Positions 35,455 through 44,630 of a DNA stretch of 64,000 nt are shown in pieces. Position 1 is the stretch's first letter, and each line of letters opens with the position of its first letter. This DNA is from Flavobacterium piscis (GTDB lineage: Bacteria > Bacteroidota > Bacteroidia > Flavobacteriales > Flavobacteriaceae). The DNA is taken from NCBI RefSeq assembly GCF_001686925.1, contig NZ_LVEN01000013.1, positions 164,255-228,254 on the forward strand, written 5' to 3'. A program made the translations under genes and the position numbers. The notes under the pieces were generated by a model. It ran no database searches. It was not told the origin of the DNA and was given only the letters and a program-made list of their open reading frames with translations.

Positions 35455-36357
35455 ATGGAAAAAGAATTGAAAATAGATAGTGTTAGTATTAAATCGGATG
35501 TATTATTAAAAGAAAAACTGTGGGTTATAATTCCGGTTATATTAATAATAGGTTTGTTATCTACGTTGATATACAAGCATCATGCTGAATTTTCGATAGA
35601 TGGATTAGTTTCGGGATTTGATACAGATTTTTTAATATTTTTCGCTATTGGAGTTTTTGCACAATTGGTAGATGGAACATTAGGAATGGGGTACGGAGCA
35701 ACTTCAACTTCATTTTTATTAGCTTACGGAGTTCCGCCAGTAATTAGTAGTACAGGCGTTCACGTTGCAGAAATGTTTACTACGGGAGCATCGGCAATTT
35801 CGCATCATAAATTTGGAAATATCAATAAAAAGCTCGTAAAACATTTATTGATTCCGGGAGTTTTAGGTTCTATTGCAGGAGCTTATTTATTATCAGATGT
35901 CATTAATGGAGACGTTATAAAACCGTTTATTGCGGTTTATATGATTGTTTTGGCAATTATCATTATTAAAAAAGCATTAGCAAAAACAATAGTTAAAAAG
36001 AAAACTAAAAAATTAGGAATTTTAGCCACTTTTGGAGGTTTTATGGATGCTGTTGGCGGCGGTGGATGGGGTCCCATTGTAACATCTACATTATTAGGAA
36101 GAGGTAGAAATCCTCGTTACACTATTGGATCAGTAAATGCAGCTGAATTTGCTATTTCATTTGCAAGTGGAATTACCTTCATGCTTTTTGGAGGAATTCA
36201 CGGATGGCAGGTTATTATAGGGTTAATTTTAGGAGGCGTAATTGCAGCGCCATTAGGAGCTTATTTGGTAAATAAAATCAAAAGAAAACCAATGATGGTT
36301 GCGGTTGGAGTTTTAATTATATTATTGAGTTTAAAAACATTATCTAAATTATTGTAA
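35455..36357 (+). CDS. TauE/SafE family transporter, probable sulfate-locus permease
   Basis: The 300-residue membrane protein begins with a cytoplasmic stretch and one hydrophobic segment, then a TauE/SafE core with DGTLGMGYGATSTSFLLAYG near residue 77 and DAVGGGGWGPIVTSTLLGRG near 200. It is the first gene of the cysH-cysD-cysN group and 25 bases from cysH. No CysP/CysT-type sulfate transporter is present in the window, so this protein is the best candidate for sulfate entry here (or sulfite release). Confidence 0.85.
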   Translation: MEKELKIDSVSIKSDVLLKEKLWVIIPVILIIGLLSTLIYKHHAEFSIDGLVSGFDTDFLIFFAIGVFAQLVDGTLGMGYGATSTSFLLAYGVPPVISSTGVHVAEMFTTGASAISHHKFGNINKKLVKHLLIPGVLGSIAGAYLLSDVINGDVIKPFIAVYMIVLAIIIIKKALAKTIVKKKTKKLGILATFGGFMDAVGGGGWGPIVTSTLLGRGRNPRYTIGSVNAAEFAISFASGITFMLFGGIHGWQVIIGLILGGVIAAPLGAYLVNKIKRKPMMVAVGVLIILLSLKTLSKLL

Positions 36358-36382
36358 GCAGTTTTTTAGAAAGGAAAAGATT

Positions 36383-37093
36383 ATGAGTGCACCAATTATA
36401 GAATCATTATTAGAGGTAACGAAAGATTTTTCGCTTGACGAAACTTTAGTTTTTCTAGCTAAAGAATTTCCGGGAAAAGTGATTTTTTCGACTTCTTTTG
36501 GTCAGGAAGATCAGGTAATTACAGATTTCATTGCAAAAAGCAATACTGATATTACCATTTTTACGCTGGATACCGGAAGATTATTTCAGGAAACGTATGA
36601 TGTTTTTCATAAGACATTAAAAAAATATAAAAGACCAATCGAAGTTTATTTTCCGGAAGCAACGGCAGTGGAAAATTTATTAAAAGAAAAAGGTCCGAAT
36701 AGTTTTTATGATTCGGTTGAGAACAGAAAAGAATGTTGTTTCATTCGAAAAGTAGTTCCCTTAAGAAAAGCTTTGGCAGGAAACTCAGTTTGGATCACAG
36801 GTTTAAGAGCGGAGCAATCGGAAAACAGACAAGATTTGAATTTATTTGAATACGACGGAGGTTTCGAAATCATCAAATTCAATCCATTATTAAAATGGTC
36901 TTTAGAAGAAGTTGAAACGTATTTGTCAGAAAACAATGTCCCTCAAAATGCATTGCACAAACAAGGTTTCGTAAGCATAGGATGCGCACCATGTACAAGA
37001 GCAATTTTTCCAGGAGAAGATATCAGAGCCGGAAGATGGTGGTGGGAATCAAGTCATAAAGAATGCGGATTGCACAGCGCTAAGAAAGAGTAA
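36383..37093 (+). CDS. cysH: Adenylyl-sulfate (APS) reductase
   Basis: A 236-residue enzyme reducing activated sulfate to sulfite with thioredoxin. It has the substrate loop STSFGQEDQVI near residue 36, KECCFIRK near 116 and GCAPCTR near 200 (the CC...CxxC set that binds a 4Fe-4S cluster in APS-type reductases) and the catalytic KECGLH at the C-terminus. The cluster cysteines point to APS rather than PAPS as substrate. This fits the absence of APS kinase in the locus. Confidence 0.93.
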   Translation: MSAPIIESLLEVTKDFSLDETLVFLAKEFPGKVIFSTSFGQEDQVITDFIAKSNTDITIFTLDTGRLFQETYDVFHKTLKKYKRPIEVYFPEATAVENLLKEKGPNSFYDSVENRKECCFIRKVVPLRKALAGNSVWITGLRAEQSENRQDLNLFEYDGGFEIIKFNPLLKWSLEEVETYLSENNVPQNALHKQGFVSIGCAPCTRAIFPGEDIRAGRWWWESSHKECGLHSAKKE

Positions 37094-37144
37094 AGAGAAT
37101 AGAGTAAAGAATAAAGAGCAAAGAGTCAAGAATATAGATTTAAA

Positions 37145-37191
37145 GTTCCGGAGGAACGATTTATATTGTAGCGCCGGATTTTAATCCGGGG
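37145..37191. repeat. Dispersed intergenic repeat, CCGGAGGAACGA...ATTGTAGCG family
   Basis: TTCCGGAGGAACGA, then ATATTGTAGCG, then CCGGATTTTAATCCGG. Two related copies lie at 42596-42644 and 43338-43395, all between sulfur genes. The 240-base gap before cysD holds this and nothing else I can name. Confidence 0.75.
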
Positions 37192-37334
37192 ATATTGATG
37201 AAAGCAACGGATTAAAATTCGTTGAAAAAAGACAAAAATAAAAAACACAAAATAACGATAGTTTATAGGTTTTAGATTAAACTCACATCGATCTGAAACT
37301 AAAAAAAACTGTCAAGCATTAAACAAAATATCAA

Positions 37335-38240
37335 ATGAGTTCAAGTTCAGTATTAAAAACAAACGCTTTAGAGAGTGAAGCAATATACATTTTCAGAGAA
37401 GTAATTTCACAGTTTGACAAACCGGTTTTACTTTTCTCTGGAGGAAAAGATTCTATAACATTAGTGCGTTTAGCGCAAAAAGCTTTTTTCCCTGCAAAGA
37501 TTCCGTTTCCTCTTTTGCACGTTGATACGGGACATAATTTCCCTGAGACAATTGCTTTCAGAGATAAATTAGTTGAAGAATTAGGATTAGAGTTAATCGT
37601 TCGTAATGTTCAGGATGCTATTGATGAAGGAAAAGTGGTGGAAGAAACTGGAAAATATTCTAGTAGAAACAGTTTGCAGACGATCACACTTTTAGATGCA
37701 ATTGAAGAATTTAAGTTTGATGCTTGTATTGGTGGTGCGCGTCGTGATGAAGAAAAAGCAAGAGCTAAAGAACGTATTTTTTCAGTTCGTGACGATTTTG
37801 GTCAATGGGATGAAAAAAATCAACGTCCGGAATTATTTGACATTTTGAACGGAAAAATAGAAAATGGCCAAAACGTTCGTGTTTTCCCAATTTCAAACTG
37901 GACTGAATTAGATGTTTGGAGTTATATCGAAAAAGAACACATCGAGATTCCATCAATCTATTTTTCACATAAAAGAAAAGTTTTTTTGAGAGACGGTTTA
38001 ATCTGGTCGCATTCTCCTTTTGTGTATCAGGAAGAAGACGAACAAATCGAAGAACGAATTGTTCGCTTCAGAACCGTTGGAGATATGAGTTGTACAGCCG
38101 CTGTTGAATCGTATGCAGCAACAATTCAGGAAGTTGTTGGAGAAATCAGAACTTCGACTATTTCTGAAAGAGGAGCCAGAATCGACGACAAACGTTCTGA
38201 GGCTGCAATGGAGAAAAGAAAACAACAAGGGTACTTTTAA
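37335..38240 (+). CDS. cysD: Sulfate adenylyltransferase, small subunit
   Basis: This 301-residue PP-loop subunit makes APS and pyrophosphate from ATP and sulfate. It has FSGGKDSITLVRLA near residue 38, GGARRDEEKARAKER near 134 and FPISNWTELDVWSYI near 186, all CysD hallmarks. It pairs with the GTPase subunit 155 bases downstream. Confidence 0.96.
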   Translation: MSSSSVLKTNALESEAIYIFREVISQFDKPVLLFSGGKDSITLVRLAQKAFFPAKIPFPLLHVDTGHNFPETIAFRDKLVEELGLELIVRNVQDAIDEGKVVEETGKYSSRNSLQTITLLDAIEEFKFDACIGGARRDEEKARAKERIFSVRDDFGQWDEKNQRPELFDILNGKIENGQNVRVFPISNWTELDVWSYIEKEHIEIPSIYFSHKRKVFLRDGLIWSHSPFVYQEEDEQIEERIVRFRTVGDMSCTAAVESYAATIQEVVGEIRTSTISERGARIDDKRSEAAMEKRKQQGYF

Positions 38241-38395
38241 TTAATTATTAATTGTGAATTGTAAATTATTAATGCAATTCGGAATGTAATTAAAAACGAA
38301 ATCAGAAAAACAAAAACATACAGTTTTAAATTTTAGTTCAAAGGGAAGCAACTTGAAACTTGAAACAAAATTAAAACTTGAAACAAAATATAGAA

Positions 38396-39640
38396 ATGGA
38401 AGTTTTAAAAATAGCAACAGCAGGAAGTGTAGATGACGGGAAAAGTACTTTGATCGGGAGATTATTGTACGATACAAAATCATTGACTACAGATAAAATT
38501 GAAGCAATCGAAAAAAGCAGTAAACAAAAAGGGTACGATTATCTTGATTTTTCTTTGGCAACTGACGGATTAGTAGCAGAGAGAGAACAAGGAATAACAA
38601 TTGACGTAGCGCATATTTATTTTTCGACTGCAAAGAAAAGTTACATCATTGCCGATACTCCGGGTCACGTAGAATATACAAGAAACATGGTTACGGGAGC
38701 TTCGACTTCTCAGGTTTCTATCATTTTAATTGATGCCAGAAAAGGCGTAATTGAGCAAACGTACCGTCACTTTTTTATCAATAATTTATTGAGAGTAAAA
38801 GAAGTAATTGTTGCGATTAATAAAATGGATTTAGTTGATTATTCTGAAGAAGTATACAATAAAATCAAAGCCGATTTTCAGGCATTAAATGCTAAAAGTA
38901 CTTTCAAAGAACAAAGCGTAAGTTACATTCCGTTAAGCGCAATCAATGGTGGAAACGTAGTGGATCAATCTAAAGATATGCCTTGGTATACAGGTCAAAC
39001 GGTTTTAGAGCATTTAGAAGGATTGCATTCTTCAGATGTATTTGAAGCAGGAAAAGCACGTTTTCCGGTTCAGACGGTTATTCGTCCAAAAACAGAAGAA
39101 TACCATGACTTTAGAGGGTATGCCGGAAAATTATACGGAAACTCTATTAAAGTTGGAGATGCTGTAACCGTTCTTCCTTCTTTAACCGAATCAAAAGTGT
39201 CAAAAATTCACTTTTTCGATAAAACATTTGATGAAGCTGTTGCAGGTTCTTCGATCACAATCGAATTAGAAAATGATATCAATGTTACAAGGGGCGATAT
39301 GATTGTAAAATCATCAGAACTTCCAAAAATTGAAAAAGAAATCACAACAACAGTTTGTTGGATGGACAGTAAAAAACTGGTTGCAGGAACAAAATACCTA
39401 ATACAGCATAATACGAATAGAGTTTTAGCTAAAGTAGAAAGTATTAAAAATACAATCTCAACTGATTATTCAGGAACAAAAGAAGCATCACAATTGGCGA
39501 TCAACGAAATTGGAGAAGTAACCATCAAATTAAGCAAGCCTTTATATTTTGATGCCTACAACGAAAATAAATCAAACGGAGCTTTTATCTTAATTGATAC
39601 AGCAACGAACACGACAGCAGGAGTAGGATTTATTCGATAG
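38396..39640 (+). CDS. cysN: Sulfate adenylyltransferase, GTPase subunit
   Basis: A 414-residue translation-factor-like GTPase subunit that drives APS formation. Motifs are the P-loop GSVDDGKST near residue 11, DTPGHVEYTRNM near 92 and NKMDLVDY near 148. The ATG at 38396 is preferred over a TTG at 38378 in a run of near-identical aCTTGAAACaaaa repeats. There is no fused APS kinase domain, in keeping with direct APS reduction by the neighbouring CysH. Confidence 0.96.
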   Translation: MEVLKIATAGSVDDGKSTLIGRLLYDTKSLTTDKIEAIEKSSKQKGYDYLDFSLATDGLVAEREQGITIDVAHIYFSTAKKSYIIADTPGHVEYTRNMVTGASTSQVSIILIDARKGVIEQTYRHFFINNLLRVKEVIVAINKMDLVDYSEEVYNKIKADFQALNAKSTFKEQSVSYIPLSAINGGNVVDQSKDMPWYTGQTVLEHLEGLHSSDVFEAGKARFPVQTVIRPKTEEYHDFRGYAGKLYGNSIKVGDAVTVLPSLTESKVSKIHFFDKTFDEAVAGSSITIELENDINVTRGDMIVKSSELPKIEKEITTTVCWMDSKKLVAGTKYLIQHNTNRVLAKVESIKNTISTDYSGTKEASQLAINEIGEVTIKLSKPLYFDAYNENKSNGAFILIDTATNTTAGVGFIR

Positions 39641-39724
39641 TTGATAGTTTTTGGTTTTTAGTTGATAGTTATCCTGCCAACAACCAACCATTAACAACCA
39701 ACCATTAACTATAAACTAAAAGAA

Positions 39725-41815
39725 ATGGAAAGTTTTAGAACAGAAATAGAAAATCCGATAGTTCAAAAAGAGATTATCGATTTAGAAAAAAAGATTCATT
39801 TATTCCGTGGAGGAAAAATTGATGATGAGCGTTTTCGTAGTCTTCGTTTAGCACGTGGAATTTACGGACAACGTCAGGAAGGCGTTCAAATGATTCGTAT
39901 TAAATTACCTTACGGTAAAGTAACCAGCGAACAATTGGTGCGTATTACTAAAGTTTCTGACGAATATTCTACAGGACGTTTGCACATTACAACACGTCAG
40001 GATATCCAGATTCACTATGTGAGTTTAGACAGAACACCGGAACTTTGGGCAAATTTGGCTAAAGACGATGTTACGTTGCGTGAAGCTTGTGGAAATACCG
40101 TTCGTAATATTACAGGAAGTGAATTGGCCGGTGTAGACGTAAACGAACCATTTGATGTTACGCCTTACGCACACGCTTTATTTCAATATTTATTGAGAAA
40201 TCCTATTTGTCAGGAAATGGGACGTAAATTCAAAATTTCGTTCTCATCATCTGATGAAGATACCGCTTTGAGTTATTTGCACGATTTAGGATTTATCCCA
40301 AAAATTGTTGACGGACAACGCGGTTTCAAAATCATGTTTGGTGGAGGTTTAGGATCGCAGCCAGCACATGCTGAATTACTTTCAGAATTTGTACCTGCAA
40401 ACGAAATCATCCCGACGGCAGAAGGAATCATCCGTATTTTTGACAGATACGGTGAACGTGCAAAAAGAATGAAAGCGCGTATGAAATTCTTAATCAAAGA
40501 AATGGGAAGAGATGTTTTCCTTGATTTAGTTGAAAAGGAGAAAAAAGCAATCGCTTTTGAAACATACGAAATTGATACAACCGCTTTTGACGGACCAATT
40601 GCAGAACCTTTATTAGAAGTTCCGCAAGTTATAATTGAAGATACTGCAGCTTATGAAGCCTGGAAAAAATCGAATGTAATTGCTCAGAAACAAGCAGGTT
40701 ATTACGCGATTGGAATCAAAGTTTTATTGGGAGATTTTTATACTGATAAAGCCAGATTATTAGCCGCTTTAATTAAAAATTACGCAGCAAATGAATTACG
40801 TTTTTCATTGCGTCAAAATATTGTAATACGTCACGTAAAAGAAGAGAATCTTCCTTTCTTTTATCAGGAATTAGCCAAATTAGACTTTGTTCATTTAGGG
40901 TATAATTCTACTGTAGATATTACGGCATGTCCTGGTACTGATACTTGTAATTTGGGGATTGCAAGTAGTACCGGTATTGCAGAAGAATTGGAAAAAGTGA
41001 TTAGTGCAGAATATCCGCAGTACTTAAATAACCGTGAAATCGAAATTAAAATTTCTGGTTGTATGAATGCTTGTGGACAACACAATATGTCTGCAATTGG
41101 TTTTCAGGGAATGTCTATCAATTCAGGAAAATTAGTAGCTCCGGCTTTGCAGGTATTATTAGGCGGAGGAAGATTAGGAAATGGAGAAGGACGTTTTGCA
41201 GATAAAGTAATCAAAATTCCAAGCAGGAGAGGACCAGATGCTTTGCGTACCATCTTAAATGATTTTGATGCCAATGCAAACGGAGAAAAATTCCTGAACT
41301 ATTACGATCAAAAAGGAGAAAAATATTTCTATGAAATTTTAAAGCCTTTCGCAGATGTAACCAATTTAACAGAAGCCGATTTTATTGACTGGGGAAATGC
41401 TGACAACTACGTAAAAGCAGTTGGAGTTGGAGAATGTGCCGGTGTTGTGATCGATTTAGTAGCTACTTTATTATTAGAAGCTAAAGATAAATTGACTTTC
41501 GCACAAGAATCATTCGACGAAGGAAAATGGTCAGATGCTATTTACCATGCGTACGCTGGGTTTGTAAATGGAGCCAAAGCTTTATTACTTTCAGAAAACG
41601 AAAAAACAAACAATCACGCAGGAATTGTTGATTTGTTTGATAACGTTTTTATCGCAACTAATAAAATTGGATTGCCTTCGACATTCAGAGAATTGGTATA
41701 TCAGATCAATCAAAACGAACCAAGTGAAGCGTTTGCAAAACAATATATTCAAGAAGGAATTGCGTTTTTTGCAATTATAGAAAAATATAGAGCTCAAGAA
41801 TTAGCAAATGCTTAA
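39725..41815 (+). CDS. Siroheme sulfite (or nitrite) reductase with C-terminal HEPN domain
   Basis: The 696-residue protein has the two-fold repeated reductase core; STGRLHITTRQDIQIHYV near residue 80 is a substrate/siroheme region. TACPGTDTCNLG (near 402) with SGCMNACGQHN (near 446) gives the C-x5-C and C-x3-C ligands of the siroheme-4Fe-4S centre. Residues from about 585 (AKDKLTFAQESFDEGKWSDA) form an added helical HEPN-like domain of about 110 residues. Context (cysDN upstream, siroheme genes downstream) favours sulfite as substrate. It overlaps the next gene by 8 bases. Confidence 0.9.
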   Translation: MESFRTEIENPIVQKEIIDLEKKIHLFRGGKIDDERFRSLRLARGIYGQRQEGVQMIRIKLPYGKVTSEQLVRITKVSDEYSTGRLHITTRQDIQIHYVSLDRTPELWANLAKDDVTLREACGNTVRNITGSELAGVDVNEPFDVTPYAHALFQYLLRNPICQEMGRKFKISFSSSDEDTALSYLHDLGFIPKIVDGQRGFKIMFGGGLGSQPAHAELLSEFVPANEIIPTAEGIIRIFDRYGERAKRMKARMKFLIKEMGRDVFLDLVEKEKKAIAFETYEIDTTAFDGPIAEPLLEVPQVIIEDTAAYEAWKKSNVIAQKQAGYYAIGIKVLLGDFYTDKARLLAALIKNYAANELRFSLRQNIVIRHVKEENLPFFYQELAKLDFVHLGYNSTVDITACPGTDTCNLGIASSTGIAEELEKVISAEYPQYLNNREIEIKISGCMNACGQHNMSAIGFQGMSINSGKLVAPALQVLLGGGRLGNGEGRFADKVIKIPSRRGPDALRTILNDFDANANGEKFLNYYDQKGEKYFYEILKPFADVTNLTEADFIDWGNADNYVKAVGVGECAGVVIDLVATLLLEAKDKLTFAQESFDEGKWSDAIYHAYAGFVNGAKALLLSENEKTNNHAGIVDLFDNVFIATNKIGLPSTFRELVYQINQNEPSEAFAKQYIQEGIAFFAIIEKYRAQELANA

Positions 41816-42584
41816 TACAATAAAACCCAAAGTAACTTTAGTCGGTGCAGGTCCCGGCGATCCGGATTTGCTTACGCTGAAAGGTGTGAAAGCATTGGCT
41901 GAAGCGAGTGTGGTTTTGTACGATGCATTGGCCAATGACGAAATATTAGCGCATGCTCCCAAAAATGCCATCAAAATTTTTGTTGGAAAAAAGATAGGGA
42001 ATCACGCTTATACGCAAGATCAGATCAATCAATTAATTGTTGATAACGCTTTGACTTACGGAAATGTGGTTCGCTTAAAAGGCGGAGATCCGTTTATTTT
42101 TGGACGTGGAAGCGAAGAAATAGAATTTATTGAAAGCTTCGGAATCGAAACAGTTGTAGTTTCTGGAATTTCTTCGGTAGTGGCAGTTCCTGCAAGTCTG
42201 GGAATCTCAATTACAAAAAGAGGCGTTTCAGAAAGTTTCTGGGCGATTACAGGCACAACTTCTGACAGAAAATTATCTACAGATGTAGCTTTGGCCGCAC
42301 AGTCATCCGCAACAGTTGTAATTTTGATGGGAATGAACAAATTGCCTCAAATTATCGATTTGTTTCAAAAAGAAGACAAAGGAGATTTGCCCGTAGCGAT
42401 CATTCAAAACGGAACAACCTCAGAAGAAAAAATAGGAGTTGGAACCGTAAATTCAATTTTAGAAATCGTAAAAGAGAAGCAACTGAGTTCGCCAGCGATT
42501 ATTGTTCTTGGAGAAGTGGTGAGAGAAAGCAATAAATTAAAAGGTTTTTACGAAGAATTTCTATTAAAAGAAATCGTTCGATAA
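41808..42584 (+). CDS. cobA: Uroporphyrinogen-III C-methyltransferase
   Basis: A 258-residue SAM-dependent enzyme making precorrin-2, the first step to siroheme. Typical motifs are VGAGPGDPDLLTLKGVKAL near residue 12, VRLKGGDPFIFGRGSEE near 85 and SGISSVVAVPASLGI near 120. It starts inside the end of the sulfite-reductase gene, so translation is probably coupled to the enzyme that needs the cofactor. Its last 21 codons are duplicated downstream (see 42523-42710). Confidence 0.95.
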   Translation: MLNTIKPKVTLVGAGPGDPDLLTLKGVKALAEASVVLYDALANDEILAHAPKNAIKIFVGKKIGNHAYTQDQINQLIVDNALTYGNVVRLKGGDPFIFGRGSEEIEFIESFGIETVVVSGISSVVAVPASLGISITKRGVSESFWAITGTTSDRKLSTDVALAAQSSATVVILMGMNKLPQIIDLFQKEDKGDLPVAIIQNGTTSEEKIGVGTVNSILEIVKEKQLSSPAIIVLGEVVRESNKLKGFYEEFLLKEIVR

Positions 42585-42710
42585 AAGCCCAATAAAATCC
42601 CGGAGGGATGAACAATATTGTAGCGTCGGGTTTCAACCCGATGAAAGAGAAAGTAATAAATTAAAAGGCTTTTACGAAGAATTTCTATCAAAAGAAATTG
42701 TTCGATAAAA
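42523..42710. repeat. Direct duplication of the cobA 3' end flanking a dispersed repeat
   Basis: The 64 bases at 42523-42586 (last 20 codons and stop of cobA) recur at 42647-42710 with four substitutions. Three of the four are synonymous third-position changes in the cobA frame. Between the copies is a member of the CCCGGAGGGATGA...ATTGTAGCG repeat family (42596-42644). Confidence 0.9.
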
Positions 42711-42749
42711 TATAAATCATCTAATTTTGATTGGATAAAATTAAATGAA

Positions 42750-43331
42750 ATGGAACAAAACGAATTATATCCAATATTCTTAAAGCTTCACAATCTAAAT
42801 GTGTTGATTGTGGGTGGAGGAAATGTCGGATTAGAGAAGCTTTCTTTTTTGCTGAAGTCAAGTCCAAATGCAAATGTTGAGGTGGTAGCGCCCGACTTTC
42901 ATTTAGAAATTAAAGTTTTAGCCGAAAATCATCCTTCAATTAAATTGACGGAATCGAAGTTCAAAAAGAAAATGCTCAAAAAGCGCCATATGGTAATCGC
43001 TTGTACCGATGATCTAAAAGTCAATAAAAGAGTATACGATTTGTCTAGAAAGCGTTATTTGATTTGCAATATAGCCGATACGCCGGATTTATGTGATTAT
43101 TATCTAGGCGGAATCGTGACAAAAGGAAATGTAAAAATCGCCATTTCGACTAACGGAAAATCGCCAACAACAGCTAAAAGATTGCGGGAGTTTTTCGAAG
43201 AAGTAATTCCTGAAGATATCAATCAAATGGTTGAAAATCTGAACGAATACCGGAAAACTTTAAAAGGCGATTTTGAAGAAAAGGTTAAAAGAATGAATGA
43301 AATAACCAATTCATTAAAGAATAAAGAATAA
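42750..43331 (+). CDS. Precorrin-2 dehydrogenase / sirohydrochlorin ferrochelatase (CysG N-terminal type)
   Basis: The 193-residue protein has the dinucleotide-binding NVLIVGGGNVGLEKL near residue 15, HMVIACTDD near 77 and ISTNGKSPTTAKRLREFFEE near 130, as in the SirC/Met8/CysG-N family. It oxidises precorrin-2 and may insert iron to give siroheme. With cobA it supplies the cofactor of the adjacent sulfite reductase. Confidence 0.92.
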   Translation: MEQNELYPIFLKLHNLNVLIVGGGNVGLEKLSFLLKSSPNANVEVVAPDFHLEIKVLAENHPSIKLTESKFKKKMLKKRHMVIACTDDLKVNKRVYDLSRKRYLICNIADTPDLCDYYLGGIVTKGNVKIAISTNGKSPTTAKRLREFFEEVIPEDINQMVENLNEYRKTLKGDFEEKVKRMNEITNSLKNKE

Positions 43332-43337
43332 CAAAAG

Positions 43338-43395
43338 TCCCGGAGGGACGAATTATATTGTAACGTCGTCCCGAAGCTTCGGGATTAACCCGATG
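43338..43395. repeat. Dispersed intergenic repeat, third copy with nested hairpin
   Basis: GTCCCGGAGGGACGA, ATATTGTAACG, then GTCCCGAAGCTTCGGGA and AACCCGATGGA. It matches the copies at 37145 and 42596. Confidence 0.75.
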
Positions 43396-43493
43396 GAAAA
43401 TTAGGCAAAGAAATCAATGACAAAAATCATTGGCAGTAGAATAAATTATTCGTTTCTTTGTATTATTAAGAATGATTATAAACAACAACCATA

Positions 43494-44546
43494 ATGATTA
43501 AAACAGATATACTTATAATTGGAGCAGGCCCTACAGGTTTATTTGCCGTTTTCGAGGCAGGATTATTGAAATTAAAATGTCATATTTTAGATGCTTTACC
43601 ACAAGCAGGAGGACAACTTTCAGAATTGTATCCAAAAAAGCCTATTTATGATATTCCTGGTTTCCCGGAAGTTTTAGCAGGAGATTTAATTGATAACTTA
43701 CAAGAACAAATTAAGCAGTTTGAGCCAGGTTATACATTAGGAGAAAGAGCTGAAACAATCGATAAACAAGAAGACGGAAGTTTCATTGTAACCTCAAATA
43801 AAGGAACTAAATTTCACGCGCCTGTTATTGCTATCGCTGGAGGTTTAGGAAGTTTTGAGCCACGCAAGCCACTTATTGAAGATATTGAGTTTTACGAAGA
43901 TAAAGGAGTAAAATACTTCATCAAAAATCCAGAGAAATTCAGAGATAAAAGAGTTGTAATTGCAGGAGGAGGAGATTCAGCTTTAGACTGGAGTATTTTC
44001 TTAGCGAATGTAGCTTCAGAAGTAACTTTGATTCACAGAAGAAATGAATTTAGAGGAGCTTTAGATTCTGTAGAAAAAGTGCAGGAATTAAAAACGTCTG
44101 GAAAAATTAAATTAATTACACCAGCAGAAGTAATCGGAATCAATGGTGCTGAGCATGTTGAATCGTTAGATATCGAAGAAAACGGAGCACACCGTAAAAT
44201 CGAAACCGATTTCTTTATTCCACTTTTCGGTTTGACACCAAAATTAGGTCCAATTGGTGACTGGGGATTAGAGATCGAAAAAAATGCGATCAAAGTAAAC
44301 AACGCTTTAGATTACCAGACGAATATTCCGGGAATCTTTGCCATTGGAGACGTAAATACCTACCCAGGAAAATTAAAATTGATTCTTTGTGGTTTCCACG
44401 AAGCAACTTTAATGTGCCAAGCTGCGTACCAAATCATCAATCCAGGTAAAAAATACGTATTGAAATATACAACAGTTTCCGGAGTAGACGGTTTCGACGG
44501 AACACGTAAAGAAGCACCGAAAGCAGTTGTGAAAGCGATTGTTTAA
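43494..44546 (+). CDS. Ferredoxin-NADP+ reductase, thioredoxin-reductase-like
   Basis: The 350-residue flavoprotein has an FAD-binding motif IIGAGPTGLFAVFEAG at residue 6, an NADPH-binding VVIAGGGDSALDWSIFLA near 160 and the C-terminal FAIGDVNTYPGK near 282. There is no CxxC redox pair, which separates it from thioredoxin reductase and fits the FNR type. It would pass electrons from NADPH to ferredoxin and on to the sulfite reductase encoded two genes earlier. It ends at a clean terminator. Confidence 0.9.
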   Translation: MIKTDILIIGAGPTGLFAVFEAGLLKLKCHILDALPQAGGQLSELYPKKPIYDIPGFPEVLAGDLIDNLQEQIKQFEPGYTLGERAETIDKQEDGSFIVTSNKGTKFHAPVIAIAGGLGSFEPRKPLIEDIEFYEDKGVKYFIKNPEKFRDKRVVIAGGGDSALDWSIFLANVASEVTLIHRRNEFRGALDSVEKVQELKTSGKIKLITPAEVIGINGAEHVESLDIEENGAHRKIETDFFIPLFGLTPKLGPIGDWGLEIEKNAIKVNNALDYQTNIPGIFAIGDVNTYPGKLKLILCGFHEATLMCQAAYQIINPGKKYVLKYTTVSGVDGFDGTRKEAPKAVVKAIV

Positions 44547-44598
44547 TTTGAGGGGCTAAGGTTCTAAGATACTAAGGCACTAAGATTTTTTATATAGG

Positions 44599-44630
44599 AA
44601 GCTCAAACTAAATAGTTTGAGCTTTTCTTT
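44599..44630 (+). terminator. Intrinsic terminator ending the sulfate-reduction group
   Basis: AAGCTCAAACTA pairs perfectly with TAGTTTGAGCTT, followed by a T-rich run. Confidence 0.85.
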
